Assembly: GCF_900109265.1 (NCBI RefSeq)
Contig: NZ_FNZM01000013.1
Location: 124,001 to 188,000, forward strand
Source: Paraburkholderia tropica
GTDB lineage: Bacteria > Pseudomonadota > Gammaproteobacteria > Burkholderiales > Burkholderiaceae
Direction: 5' to 3'
DNA length: 64,000 bases
Shown here: positions 17,787-26,741 of the stretch, one piece after another
Position numbering within the stretch: the first letter of the stretch is position 1
Layout: each line of letters opens with the position of its first letter
Position numbers and translations under genes: made by a program
Notes under the pieces: generated by a model
Databases searched by the model: none
What the model saw: the letters and a program-made list of their open reading frames with translations, nothing else
What the model was told of the DNA's origin: nothing

Positions 17787-17817
17787 AGCCCCGCCTGACC
17801 GGTGGGGCTTTTTTTCT
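17787..17817 (+). terminator. intrinsic terminator after the ureohydrolase operon
   Basis: The stem AGCCCCGCC pairs with GGTGGGGCT (one G-T pair) around the loop TGACC, and is followed by a run of T residues. It lies about 120 nt after the ureohydrolase stop. Confidence 0.85.
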
Positions 17818-17987
17818 GGCGCGAAGGTTCTCTTCTGCGGCTAAAACCCCTTGAAATGTGGCGTTAAATCACTTTCAGTGAGTGCCGCATACGCTTTTTT
17901 CTTACCATTTATTTCATCGATTTCAATACGTTGGCTTAATCCGCGCCGCGGCGTCGCATACGTATTCGGATGAATTTTCTCTCCGTG

Positions 17988-18017
17988 TTGTCACAAATTT
18001 GCTACGGCTTTTTTAAT
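17988..18017 (+). promoter_or_regulatory. possible sigma-70 promoter of the porin gene
   Basis: TTGTCA at 17988-17993 and TTTAAT at 18012-18017 are separated by 18 nt. This places the start of a transcript about 70 nt before the porin ATG, leaving a short 5' leader. Confidence 0.45.
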
Positions 18018-18094
18018 TGCTTGCGCATCAATGAGAGCACGCGATAGCCTTCGCTTCTCGTTTCAAAAGCCGTACAACAACAACGGAGTTACAG

Positions 18095-19246
18095 ATGAAA
18101 TCACGCGCCCTTACTCTTGCAGCACTGGCCTCGTTCGGCATCGCCGGCGCCGCCCACGCTCAATCGAGCGTCTCGCTCTACGGTGTGATCGACACGTCGA
18201 TCACCTACGTCAGCCACGCAGACGGCAGCAACAATCTGTGGGCCCTCGGCAACAGCAGCGCCGGCAACCTGTCGGGTTCGCGCTGGGGCGTGAAGGGTTC
18301 GGAAGATCTGGGCTCGGGCCTCAAGGCGATCTTCCAGCTCGAAAACGGTTTTAACCCGTCGACGGGTGGTCTGGGCCAAGGCAGCCGCATGTTCGGCCGT
18401 CAGGCATTCGTTGGCCTCGCCAGCGACCGCTTCGGTACGGTTACGCTCGGCCGCCAGTACGATCCGCTGATCGACCTGGTTCAAGGCATCACCGAAGACA
18501 ACTACTTCGGTTCGGTGTTCGCAACCGCAGGCGACGTCGACAACTACGACAACAGCTTCCGCGTGAACAACGCAGTCAAGTACACCTCGCCGGTCTACCG
18601 TGGCCTGCAAGTGGAAACGATGTACTCGTTCGGCGGCGTCGCCGGCTCGACGGGTTCGGAGCAGTCGTACTCGGCAGCCGTTTCGTACACGAACGGCCCG
18701 CTGGCAGTCGCAGGCGGCTACTTCTACGCAGCCAACAGCGCAGGCGACCGCTCGACGTGGACGAGCACCTCGGACGGCACGTTCGACGGCGCGATCAACA
18801 ACGGTTACCAGACCGCTCACTCGCTGCAGATCGCACGTATCGCCGCACAATACACGGTCGGTTCGTTCAACCTGGGCCTCGGCTACAGCAACGCGCAATA
18901 CGCGGCTGATGCTGACTCGGCGTTCAACACCACGCAGAAGTACAACACGGCGCAAGGCTTCGTGAACTACCAGCTGAACCCGGCACTGCTGCTGGGCGTG
19001 GGCTACAGCTACACGCACGCAAGCGGCGACACGTCGGCGAACTACCACCAGATCTCGCTGGGCGGCGACTACAACCTGTCGAAGCGCACGGACATCTACC
19101 TGACGGCGGCTTACCAGCACGCGAGCGGCAACACGCGTGACGAAGACGGCAATGTCGTCGCAGCACAGGCTTCGATCGGCTCGTACGGTTACAGCGGCAC
19201 GGGGTCGCAGACGATGGTCAACCTCGGCCTGCGTCACCGCTTCTAA
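18095..19246 (+). CDS. Gram-negative outer-membrane porin (Burkholderia type)
   Basis: A 383-residue porin with a signal peptide of about 22 residues (ASFGIAGAAHA) and mature start QSSVSLYGVIDTSITYVS. Family marks are SRWGVKGSEDLGSGLKAIFQLENGF, RQAFVGLASDRFGTVTLGRQYDPL and the C-terminal GLRHRF, whose terminal Phe is required for BAM recognition. It should form a trimeric general-diffusion pore. Codon choice is strongly C-ending and uniform, consistent with high expression. The gene is monocistronic: its own promoter region precedes it and a strong terminator follows. Confidence 0.95.
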   Translation: MKSRALTLAALASFGIAGAAHAQSSVSLYGVIDTSITYVSHADGSNNLWALGNSSAGNLSGSRWGVKGSEDLGSGLKAIFQLENGFNPSTGGLGQGSRMFGRQAFVGLASDRFGTVTLGRQYDPLIDLVQGITEDNYFGSVFATAGDVDNYDNSFRVNNAVKYTSPVYRGLQVETMYSFGGVAGSTGSEQSYSAAVSYTNGPLAVAGGYFYAANSAGDRSTWTSTSDGTFDGAINNGYQTAHSLQIARIAAQYTVGSFNLGLGYSNAQYAADADSAFNTTQKYNTAQGFVNYQLNPALLLGVGYSYTHASGDTSANYHQISLGGDYNLSKRTDIYLTAAYQHASGNTRDEDGNVVAAQASIGSYGYSGTGSQTMVNLGLRHRF

Positions 19247-19298
19247 GCGCATAGCCGACGATTGCGCCGGTTTGGCCGGCCACTCGCGTCGTACCCGA

Positions 19299-19333
19299 AC
19301 CGCCCGAAACGCCCCGCGTTTCGGGCGGTTTTG
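19299..19333 (+). terminator. intrinsic terminator after the porin
   Basis: A perfect 12-bp stem, ACCGCCCGAAAC with GTTTCGGGCGGT, surrounds a 7-nt loop and is followed by four T residues. It lies about 50 nt after the porin stop. Confidence 0.9.
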
Positions 19334-19400
19334 CATGATGGGCCCGATCGATGCGGGCTATACTCGACCGCTCGATGCCGTCGACCTTCGCCCGCCCGTT

Positions 19401-20804
19401 ATGAGACTCGCCCTCGACCGCCGCACCGCGACCGCTCTGCTCGTCGCCGCCGTGTTCTTCATGGAAAACCTCGACGCCACCGTGATCGGCACCGCGCTGC
19501 CCACGATGGCACGAGACTTCGGCACCGCTGCCGCGCATCTGTCGATCGGCGTCTCCGCGTACCTCGTCGCGCTCACGGTGTTCATTCCGATCAGCGGCTG
19601 GATGGCCGACCGCTTCGGCGCGCGCAACGTGTTCTGCGCCGCCATCGTCATCTTCACGCTCGCCTCGCTGCTCTGCGCCGCGAGCGGCGATCTGGTTGCG
19701 TTCACCGCGGCGCGCACGCTGCAAGGCGTGGGCGGCGCGATGATGGTGCCGGTCGGCCGCCTCGTCGTGCTGCGCCATACGCCCAAGGAAGAGATCGTGC
19801 GCGCGATCGCGATCCTCACGTGGCCCGCGCTCGTCGCGCCCGTGCTCGGTCCGCCCGTCGGTGGCTGGATCAGCACGCACTGGAGTTGGCACTGGATCTT
19901 TCTGCTGAATCTGCCGCTCGGCATCGCGGCGCTGATCGCGGCCCTCGCGCTCGTCGACAACGAGAACGCGCGCCGCGCGCCGTTCGACGTGACCGGTTTC
20001 GTGCTCACGGGCGCGGGCTTCGGCCTCTTCATGTCGGGCCTCGAAGCGGCGAGCCGCGCGGATGTGTCGCGCTGGCTCGCGCTCGCCATGCTCGCGGCTG
20101 GCCTCGCACTGCTGGCGATTTCCGCGTTCCATCTCAAGCGCGCCGCGAATCCGCTCTTCGGTCTCGCACCGCTTTCCATCGCCACGTTTCGCGTAACGGC
20201 GCTCGGCGGCTCGCTGTTTCGCATCGCCATCGGCACGGCGCCGTTTCTGCTGCCGTTGATGTTTCAGCTCGCGTTCGGTTATAGCGCGGTTGAAGCGGGC
20301 ACGTTATTGCTCTGGCTGTTCGCCGGCAATCTGGCGATGAAACCCGCGACCACGCGCATCATGAATACGTTCGGTTTTCGTCAGGTGCTGATCGGCAATG
20401 GCGTGCTGGTGGCGCTGGGCTTCGCCGCCTTCACGTTGCTGAATGCGGATACGCCGCGCTGGATCGTATGCGCGCTGCTATTCGTGAGCGGCATGACGCG
20501 CTCGATGCAGTTCACGGCGATGAACACCATCGGTTTCGCCGACGTGCCGCAAACGCAAATGAGCCATGCAACGACGCTCTTTTCGGTCCTGCAGCAGATG
20601 AATGCGGGGATGGGGATTGCGATTGGCGCGCTCGCGCTATCGGTCGCGCAATTGCTGCACGGCACGCCGCAGGCCACGCCGGGCACCGCCGACTTTCATC
20701 TTGCGTTCGGCATGATCGCGGCCATGGCGGCGCTGGCGATCGTCGATAGCGTGATGCTCGCGCACGATGCGGGCGAACGTGTGCTCGCGCGCGAACGGTC
20801 CTAG
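19401..20804 (+). CDS. MFS transporter, DHA2 (EmrB/QacA) drug:H+ antiporter family
   Basis: A 467-residue inner-membrane transporter with multiple hydrophobic segments. Visible motifs are ENLDATVIGTALPTMARDFG (segment 1), the loop-2 motif GWMADRFGARNVF, RTLQGVGGAMMVPVGRL and the motif-C-like region VAPVLGPPVGGWI, all typical of DHA2 exporters. The start at 19401 begins just before the first membrane segment; the longer frame overlaps the porin and its terminator. It is convergent with the acyl-CoA dehydrogenase gene. The substrate is unknown. Confidence 0.85.
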   Translation: MRLALDRRTATALLVAAVFFMENLDATVIGTALPTMARDFGTAAAHLSIGVSAYLVALTVFIPISGWMADRFGARNVFCAAIVIFTLASLLCAASGDLVAFTAARTLQGVGGAMMVPVGRLVVLRHTPKEEIVRAIAILTWPALVAPVLGPPVGGWISTHWSWHWIFLLNLPLGIAALIAALALVDNENARRAPFDVTGFVLTGAGFGLFMSGLEAASRADVSRWLALAMLAAGLALLAISAFHLKRAANPLFGLAPLSIATFRVTALGGSLFRIAIGTAPFLLPLMFQLAFGYSAVEAGTLLLWLFAGNLAMKPATTRIMNTFGFRQVLIGNGVLVALGFAAFTLLNADTPRWIVCALLFVSGMTRSMQFTAMNTIGFADVPQTQMSHATTLFSVLQQMNAGMGIAIGALALSVAQLLHGTPQATPGTADFHLAFGMIAAMAALAIVDSVMLAHDAGERVLARERS

Positions 20805-20821
20805 CAGAAAGCTTGCGATCG

Positions 20822-20846
20822 AGGCATGAGGGAGCGCCTCATGCCT
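20822..20846. terminator. bidirectional hairpin between convergent genes
   Basis: AGGCATGAGG at 20822-20831 and CCTCATGCCT at 20837-20846 form a perfect 10-bp stem with a 5-nt loop. It sits exactly between the convergent MFS and acyl-CoA dehydrogenase genes. No long T-run is present on either strand. Confidence 0.55.
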
Positions 20847-20859
20847 GAACGCGCACGCC

Positions 20860-22104
20860 CTATACAGAAGGCTTCAAATACGGATTGCCGCCTTCGTTTT
20901 CTCGACGCTGCGCCTTCACTTCCATACGCGCAATGCTTTGCAGATGCACTTCGTCCGGACCGTCGGCGAAACGCAGTGCGCGGCCCCACGTCCAGCTATC
21001 GGCGAGCGGCGTATCGGGCGTCAACCCCATCGCACCGAACACCTGCATCGCGCGATCGCACACGGCGGTATGCACGCCAGGCACGAGCGCCTTGATCATG
21101 GAGATTTCCTTGCGCGCGTCTTTTGCGCCCACATTGTCGATCATCCACGCGGTCTTCAACACGAACAGGCGCGCCTGATCGATTTCTATGCGCGACTTCG
21201 CAATCCATTCCGCGACCGTGCCGTGCTCGAGCAGCGTCTTGCCGAACGCGGTGCGCGACTGCGCGCGTTCGATCATCAATTCGAGCGCGAGTTCGGCTGC
21301 GCCAATCGAGCGCATGCAGTGGTGAATGCGGCCCGGCCCCAGACGCGCCTGCGCAAGCGCGAAACCACTGCCTTCCTCGCCGAGCAGATTCTCGCGCGGC
21401 ACGCGCACGCCATTGAATTCGATCTCGCAGTGGCCTTCGGGCGCGACGTGATTCAGCACCGGAATATTACGGACAATCGTCACGCCCGGCGTGTCGCGCG
21501 GCACGAGAATCATGCTTTGCTGACGATGCGTAGGCGCGTCGACATCGGTCTTGCCCATCAGGATAAACAGCTGGCAATTCGGATGCGCCGCATTCGTGAT
21601 AAACCATTTTCGACCGTCGATCACATAATCGTTGCCCTCGCGCCGGATCGACGTCGTGATATTCGTGGCATCGGAAGACGCCACCGCCGGCTCCGTCATC
21701 GCAAACGCCGAGCGGATCTTGCCGTCGAGCAGCGGCTCGAGCCACTGCTTGCGCTGCGCGGGCGTGGCGAACATATGGAGCAATTCCATATTGCCCGTGT
21801 CCGGCGCATTGCAGTTAAAGACTTCCGACGCCCACGACACGCGCCCCATGATTTCCGCGAGCGGCGCGTACTCCAGATTCGTGAGCCGCGTGCCCGGCTC
21901 GTCATCGCGCAGATGCGGCAAGAACAGATTCCAGAGCCCTTCCGAGCGCGCCTTGTCCTTGAGTGCCTCCATGAATGAAACCGGATATTTTCCGGCGTTC
22001 ACTTCTTCATGCCATTGATGAATGCACGGCACGATATGCGTGTCCATGAACGTGCGCAATTGCGTGCGCAGCGCGTCGACCTTCGGGCTAAAGGCAAAAT
22101 CCAT
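20860..22104 (-). CDS. acyl-CoA dehydrogenase family protein
   Basis: A 414-residue FAD-dependent acyl-CoA dehydrogenase resembling the ACAD10/11 subgroup. FAD and substrate-domain motifs are AFAMTEPAVASSDATNI, WFITNAAHPNCQLFILMGKTD, EFNGVRVPRENLLGEEGSGF, the helix block GRIHHCMRSIGAAELALELM, and the C-terminal DGPDEVHLQSIARMEV. AAGGAG upstream fixes the start at 22104. The SDR and phosphatase genes precede it on the same strand with short gaps (37 and 55 nt), implying an operon. The usual APH-like phosphotransferase partner of ACAD10/11 relatives is absent here. Confidence 0.92.
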   Translation of the reverse strand: MDFAFSPKVDALRTQLRTFMDTHIVPCIHQWHEEVNAGKYPVSFMEALKDKARSEGLWNLFLPHLRDDEPGTRLTNLEYAPLAEIMGRVSWASEVFNCNAPDTGNMELLHMFATPAQRKQWLEPLLDGKIRSAFAMTEPAVASSDATNITTSIRREGNDYVIDGRKWFITNAAHPNCQLFILMGKTDVDAPTHRQQSMILVPRDTPGVTIVRNIPVLNHVAPEGHCEIEFNGVRVPRENLLGEEGSGFALAQARLGPGRIHHCMRSIGAAELALELMIERAQSRTAFGKTLLEHGTVAEWIAKSRIEIDQARLFVLKTAWMIDNVGAKDARKEISMIKALVPGVHTAVCDRAMQVFGAMGLTPDTPLADSWTWGRALRFADGPDEVHLQSIARMEVKAQRRENEGGNPYLKPSV

Positions 22105-22141
22105 TTCATTCTCCTTGCAGGACATTCATGCAGCAACCGGT

Positions 22142-22906
22142 TCAGATCGTCTGTCCGCCATCGACAACGATGCATTCGCCGGTCGTAAAGCTCGCGGCGT
22201 CCGACACCAGATAGAGCACGGTTCCGGCCATTTCGCGCGGCTCGGCATGACGGCGCAGCGGAATCGTTTTCAAGAAGCCTTCATAGAGCGCCTGATTGTC
22301 GAACAGCGCGCCGGCGAAACGCGTTTTCGTCAGCCCTGGCAGCAAAGCATTCACGCGAATGCCGAGTGGCCCGCATTCCTTGGCGAACGCGCGCGTCATG
22401 TTGACGATGGCGGCCTTCGTGATCGAATAGACCGCTTGCTTGTCGCCGGGCTGCAACGCATTCACCGACGCCGTATTGACGATCGCGCCACCGCCGTTTT
22501 CGCGCATCATCTTGCCGGCCTCGACCGACATGAAGAAATAGCCGCGTAGATTGACTTCGACGGTTTTCTCGAATGAAGCCAGATCGGTATCGAGAATATG
22601 GCCGTAATACGGATTGGTCGCGGCGTTGTTCACGAGAATATCGAGCCGGCCATGTTTTGCGCGAATATGCTCGAAGATTGCGTGAATATCGTCCATGCGG
22701 CCCACATGGCACGGATACGCCTCGGCGCTGCCGCCCGCCTCGCGAATCGCACGGGCCACCGTTTCGCAGTCGTCGCGCTTGCGGCTCGACACGATCACAT
22801 GCGCGCCCTGTTCCGCGAACAGGCGCGCGATTTCTTCGCCGATACCGCGGCTCGCGCCGGTCACCAGCGCGATCTTTCCCGTCAAGTCGAAGAGATTCGT
22901 CGTCAC
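22142..22906 (-). CDS. short-chain dehydrogenase/reductase
   Basis: A 254-residue classical SDR. The cofactor motif is TGASRGIG, followed by NNAATN, the catalytic Ser in NTASVNA and the YSITK catalytic pair; it ends with GECIVVDGGQTI. Arg in VSSRKR near strand 2 suggests NADP(H) preference, which is inference. Close homologues are annotated as 3-ketoacyl reductases. It is the middle gene of the phosphatase-SDR-acyl-CoA dehydrogenase operon, where it could act on a 3-hydroxyacyl or other alcohol intermediate. Confidence 0.9.
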   Translation of the reverse strand: MTTNLFDLTGKIALVTGASRGIGEEIARLFAEQGAHVIVSSRKRDDCETVARAIREAGGSAEAYPCHVGRMDDIHAIFEHIRAKHGRLDILVNNAATNPYYGHILDTDLASFEKTVEVNLRGYFFMSVEAGKMMRENGGGAIVNTASVNALQPGDKQAVYSITKAAIVNMTRAFAKECGPLGIRVNALLPGLTKTRFAGALFDNQALYEGFLKTIPLRRHAEPREMAGTVLYLVSDAASFTTGECIVVDGGQTI

Positions 22907-22961
22907 ACTTCACCTCGATGATTGTTAATGGATACGTTCCGTGGCGCAACGCCGACGCGAA

Positions 22962-23636
22962 TCAGCCGTAAGTCACGAACTCGCGCCGGTCGGTCTGCTC
23001 CAGATGCGGCAAGACGTTGAAGCTCACGAGCGACATGGCCTGTTCGTTGAACACATACTGGCTCACGCTGCTATTGCGGATCTGCATATTGAGCGCAATG
23101 GAGGCGGCGGCAGGCGCCTGCAGGATTTGCTGCGTGAATACGGAAATGGGTCCGCCCGAACTCACGACCAGCACGCGTTTGCGGCCCATGCGCTGAATCG
23201 CCTGACGCGCGCGTTCGACACGCGCCTGAAACTGCGCCCAGCTTTCGGGCAGCTTGCCGGGCAAGCGGTCTTCCGACCAGAGATGCAGCGTCTGTTTGAG
23301 GGCTTTGTAGAAGTCTTTGGGCGAACTTTCTGGCGCGGCATCAGACGTAGACGCGCTTTGTTCGCGCGCCGCAAACAGTGCGCGAAAATCGTATTCGTTG
23401 AGGTCGGCGTCGCGCACGACGTCGGTGCGCAGTCCGCGCATGGCCCAGAGAATCGCGTCGGCGGTCTGCTCGTGGCGACGCATCGTACCGATCACCACGC
23501 GGTCGAATTCCAGCGCCTGCTGTGCGAAATATTCGCCGAGCCAGCGCGATTGCGTGCGCCCGGAAGGAGAAAGCTCGTCGTAGTTTTCAGCGCCGAACGA
23601 CGCCTGTCCGTGCCGCACCAGATAGAGTTCCGCCAT
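22962..23636 (-). CDS. histidine phosphatase family protein
   Basis: A 224-residue phosphoglycerate-mutase-like phosphatase. The catalytic motif LVRHGQASFG is at residues 6-15, RRHEQTADAI follows, and the second half contains VVSSGGPISVF, where the second catalytic His of the typical SHGG motif is replaced by Ser. It precedes the SDR and acyl-CoA dehydrogenase genes by a short gap. Its substrate is unknown; phosphorylated intermediates occur in ACAD10/11 pathways, so a linked role is possible. Confidence 0.85.
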   Translation of the reverse strand: MAELYLVRHGQASFGAENYDELSPSGRTQSRWLGEYFAQQALEFDRVVIGTMRRHEQTADAILWAMRGLRTDVVRDADLNEYDFRALFAAREQSASTSDAAPESSPKDFYKALKQTLHLWSEDRLPGKLPESWAQFQARVERARQAIQRMGRKRVLVVSSGGPISVFTQQILQAPAAASIALNMQIRNSSVSQYVFNEQAMSLVSFNVLPHLEQTDRREFVTYG

Positions 23637-23757
23637 GCCATCCTCGTCTGAACATGGCAGTCACGATACCGGCCCGCGAGGCATTCAGGAAATTTATTCT
23701 ATTTATACCGGCTCATAACCATTGGTGACACCATGGCGCATCACCGTGCGTCGAAAA

Positions 23758-24657
23758 TCAAGGTTTTCGCGAGCGCATGAGTCGGCCGATCTGCTCACGC
23801 AGCCAGCGATGAGCAGGATCGCCGGACACGCTGCGATGCCAGTAACCATGCGACTCGAGTTCCGGCAATTCAAACGGCAAGGCGAGAATACGCGCGTCGT
23901 AGCGGCGCAAAAGTGCGAGCGGCGCGGTCAATACGAGGTCGGTGCGCATGGCGATCAGCGGGGCGACCAGATAATGCTGCACGCGGGTTTGAATCGTGCG
24001 CCGCATGCCGAGTTTGTTCAATTCCGTATCGACGAGACCCGGCCCCTGCCTGCGGCTGGACACGTGAATATGGCCGAGCTGCAGATAATCGTCGAGCGTG
24101 AGTTTTTTCTTCGTGAACGGATGATCCTTACGCAGCAGACACGCATAACGGTCGCGGCCCAGCGCCTGCTGTTCGAGTTGCGGATCGTCAATCAGCGGCG
24201 CGTCGATCGCGAGATTCACCGCCCCGCTCGCCAGCGCCTCGGGCACTTCGCGGCGCGTGGTGAAATAACTTTCGATGCGGATGCCCGGCGCCTGACGTTG
24301 CAGCACCTCTTCGAGCGCGGGCAGCAGCAAGGCTTCAGTGAGATCGTTCATGCTCAGGCGGAACGTGCGCTGCGACGTCGCCGGATCGAATTGCTCGCCC
24401 GCATGCGTGCTCGAATCGAGCAATTGCAGCGCCTCGCGCACGCGTCCGATGATGTTTTCGGAAACGGGCGTCGGCATCATGCCCGCGGACGTGCTCACGA
24501 AGAGCTGATCGCCGAAGGTTTTGCGCATGCGCGCGAGCGCATTGCTCACGGCAGGCTGCGTGATGAAAAGCAGTTCCGCCGCGCGCGTGAGATTACGCGT
24601 GCGATAGACGGCTTCGAAAACAATGAAGAGATTGAGGTCGATCTTCGTCAGACTCAT
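23758..24657 (-). CDS. LysR-family regulator (NodD-like)
   Basis: A 299-residue LysR regulator. The N-terminal winged HTH is KIDLNLFIVFEAVYRTRNLT with AAELLFITQPAVSNALARMR; the periplasmic-binding-like effector domain follows from about residue 95. The DLNLLIVFEA-type N-terminus is that of the NodD/LinR group. It is on the same strand as, and 121 nt upstream of, the phosphatase-SDR-acyl-CoA dehydrogenase operon, and is the likely regulator of it or of the adjacent SLC13 transporter. Target assignment is inference. Confidence 0.9.
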   Translation of the reverse strand: MSLTKIDLNLFIVFEAVYRTRNLTRAAELLFITQPAVSNALARMRKTFGDQLFVSTSAGMMPTPVSENIIGRVREALQLLDSSTHAGEQFDPATSQRTFRLSMNDLTEALLLPALEEVLQRQAPGIRIESYFTTRREVPEALASGAVNLAIDAPLIDDPQLEQQALGRDRYACLLRKDHPFTKKKLTLDDYLQLGHIHVSSRRQGPGLVDTELNKLGMRRTIQTRVQHYLVAPLIAMRTDLVLTAPLALLRRYDARILALPFELPELESHGYWHRSVSGDPAHRWLREQIGRLMRSRKP

Positions 24658-24759
24658 GGGTACAAACTCAGGGGCTCAGCCTCGTAGACGGTTTTATTCG
24701 GGCTCGCACGAGACTAACCGGCACGGCGCGCTGCCGTCAATCGCACCGCACTATTCCAC

Positions 24760-26592
24760 TCACTGCAGATACGCGGGCCACAACAACGGCACAAGCAGCA
24801 CGTTGATCACGAGCGCCGCGAGCGAAGCGGGCAAACCAACGCGAAAGAACTCGCCGAAACGATAGCCGCCCGCCGTGCTCACCAGCGAATTCACAGGCGT
24901 GGAAACCGGCGACATATACGCCGCCGAAGCGGCCACGGCCACCGTCATCGCAAACGGATACGGCGACGCGTGCAAATGCGCGGCCATCGCAATCACCACG
25001 GGCGCCATCAGCACGGCGGTCGCCGTACTCGAAATGACGATGCCCACCACCAGCGTCAGCACGAAAATCGCTGCAAGCAAGCCATGCACGCCCCAGCCGC
25101 CCGCAATCCGCAGCACCGCATCGGCGGCCATGTCGATACCGCCGGTGCTTTGCAGCGCGATCGAAAACGGCAACATGCCGACGATCAGCACGAGGCTGCG
25201 CCAATGAATCGCGCGATAGGCGCTGTCGAGACTCACGCAGCCCAAGGCGCCCATCAGCAGGCAGCCGATCAGGCCCGCAAGCACATTCGGCACCCACGGC
25301 GTGAGCAGCAACGCGATCACCAGCGCCATACAGGCAATCGCGTGTGGCGCCTTGTGCGGCACGGGCACGAAAGCCTCGCTCTCCACCGGCATCGCGAGAC
25401 AGACGATGTCGCGCTCGACCGAATCCATCGTGAAGAGACTGAGCCACGGCCCGACCACCAGCAGCGTGTCGCCGACCTTGATCTTGCTGGTTTGCAGGCT
25501 GCGCGCGAGCGGCGCGTCGCCGCGCCGCAAACCCACCACGGTCACGCCGTGACGACGCAGCGCCACCGAACTGCGCGGCACGCTGCCGACGAGATTCGAA
25601 TCGGGCGGCACGATCACTTCCGCCATGCCCACGTCATGCGTCTGATCCGTGAAATACGCACCCGACATGCGCATCGGCACCAATGCGAAACGCGTGCAGA
25701 ACGCCTGCACGTCGAAGTCCTCTTTCTCCACGTCAAGCAACAAGACGTCGTTGGGCGCCACATTGCTGTCCGAAGTCGCGAGCAGCACCGTCGTGCCCAT
25801 ACGCGCGCGGCGCTCGATGGCGACCACGTGCGCGTCGGGATTATCGTCGAGCCCGCATTCGCCGAGCGTCTGCCCCACCAGCACGGAATGCGCGCGCACG
25901 CGCAAACGAAACGCGCGCCCTTCGAGCGAATAGCGCTGCACCCAGTCGTTGATCGTCGGGCGCACGAGCGTCGTGCCGCGTTCCGCACCGCGCAAATGGC
26001 GCTTCGCGAACAGCATCCACGCAATGCAGGCGAGCAGGATCGGCACGCCAACAGGCGTGATTTCGAAGAAGCCAAAACCGTGATGGCCGCGATGCACGAG
26101 CGCGCTGTTCACGACCAGATTCGACGTGGTCGCAACGAGCGTGAGCATGCCGCTCGTCAGCGCCGCCATGCTCATCGGCATGAGCAGACGCGCGCGCGAC
26201 ACGCCCGATTGACGCGCGATGCGCAATACGATGGGAATGAAGATCGCGACGATGGCCGTCGAACTCATCACCGAGCCCATCAAGCCGACCACCGCCATGA
26301 TCAGCACCACGAGCCGCTTTTCGTTCGAGCCGCCGCGCGCAATCAGATAGTCGCCCACGCGCTGCGCGACGCCGGTACGCACTAGTCCGTCGCCGAGCAC
26401 GAACAGCGCCGCGATCAGCACGATATTGGCGTCGGAGAACCCCGCCAGCGCCTCGGGCACGGTGATCACGCCCGCCAGCGGCAGCACGACGATCATGATG
26501 AGCGCCACGGCATCCGCGCGCGGACGGCCGATCAGGAACATCGCGATGGCGCTCGCGAGACTGCCAACGGTAATCAGGAGTTCGGTGGACAC
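24760..26592 (-). CDS. SLC13/DASS-family permease with internal RCK_C (TrkA-C) domains
   Basis: A 610-residue protein with an N-terminal membrane bundle, a soluble insert at about residues 205-390 and a C-terminal membrane bundle. The insert holds two TrkA-C-like halves (LRVRAHSVLVGQTLGECGL and EVIVPPDSNLVGSVPRSS with KVGDTLLVVGP). DASS signatures include VMSSTAIVAIFIPIV, ATTSNLVVNSAL and SPVSTPVNSLV. Such proteins carry sulfate, dicarboxylates or related anions driven by Na+ or H+; the RCK_C domains suggest gating by a small ligand. LysR genes lie on both sides, same strand. The substrate is not predictable. Confidence 0.9.
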   Translation of the reverse strand: MSTELLITVGSLASAIAMFLIGRPRADAVALIMIVVLPLAGVITVPEALAGFSDANIVLIAALFVLGDGLVRTGVAQRVGDYLIARGGSNEKRLVVLIMAVVGLMGSVMSSTAIVAIFIPIVLRIARQSGVSRARLLMPMSMAALTSGMLTLVATTSNLVVNSALVHRGHHGFGFFEITPVGVPILLACIAWMLFAKRHLRGAERGTTLVRPTINDWVQRYSLEGRAFRLRVRAHSVLVGQTLGECGLDDNPDAHVVAIERRARMGTTVLLATSDSNVAPNDVLLLDVEKEDFDVQAFCTRFALVPMRMSGAYFTDQTHDVGMAEVIVPPDSNLVGSVPRSSVALRRHGVTVVGLRRGDAPLARSLQTSKIKVGDTLLVVGPWLSLFTMDSVERDIVCLAMPVESEAFVPVPHKAPHAIACMALVIALLLTPWVPNVLAGLIGCLLMGALGCVSLDSAYRAIHWRSLVLIVGMLPFSIALQSTGGIDMAADAVLRIAGGWGVHGLLAAIFVLTLVVGIVISSTATAVLMAPVVIAMAAHLHASPYPFAMTVAVAASAAYMSPVSTPVNSLVSTAGGYRFGEFFRVGLPASLAALVINVLLVPLLWPAYLQ

Positions 26593-26741
26593 GTTAAGCG
26601 CGAGGCGAGTCGAGTTTGGCCGGTCTGTCGCTGCTTCGCGGAGTGTGCCGGATTATCGCGGCGCGTGAATCGAATGGTAGTAAGTAATTGTTTTAGCGGG
26701 AGATTTCAGGCGATTAAAAAGTCTGGAGAAAAGCTGGCCGT

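Larger units (their letters stand above)
17666..18094. other. intergenic region: operon terminator and porin promoter
   Basis: About 430 AT-richer bases. It contains the intrinsic terminator at 17787-17817 and a plausible sigma-70 promoter for the porin at 17988-18017. The stretch between 17820 and 17985 shows nothing I can name. Confidence 0.6.
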
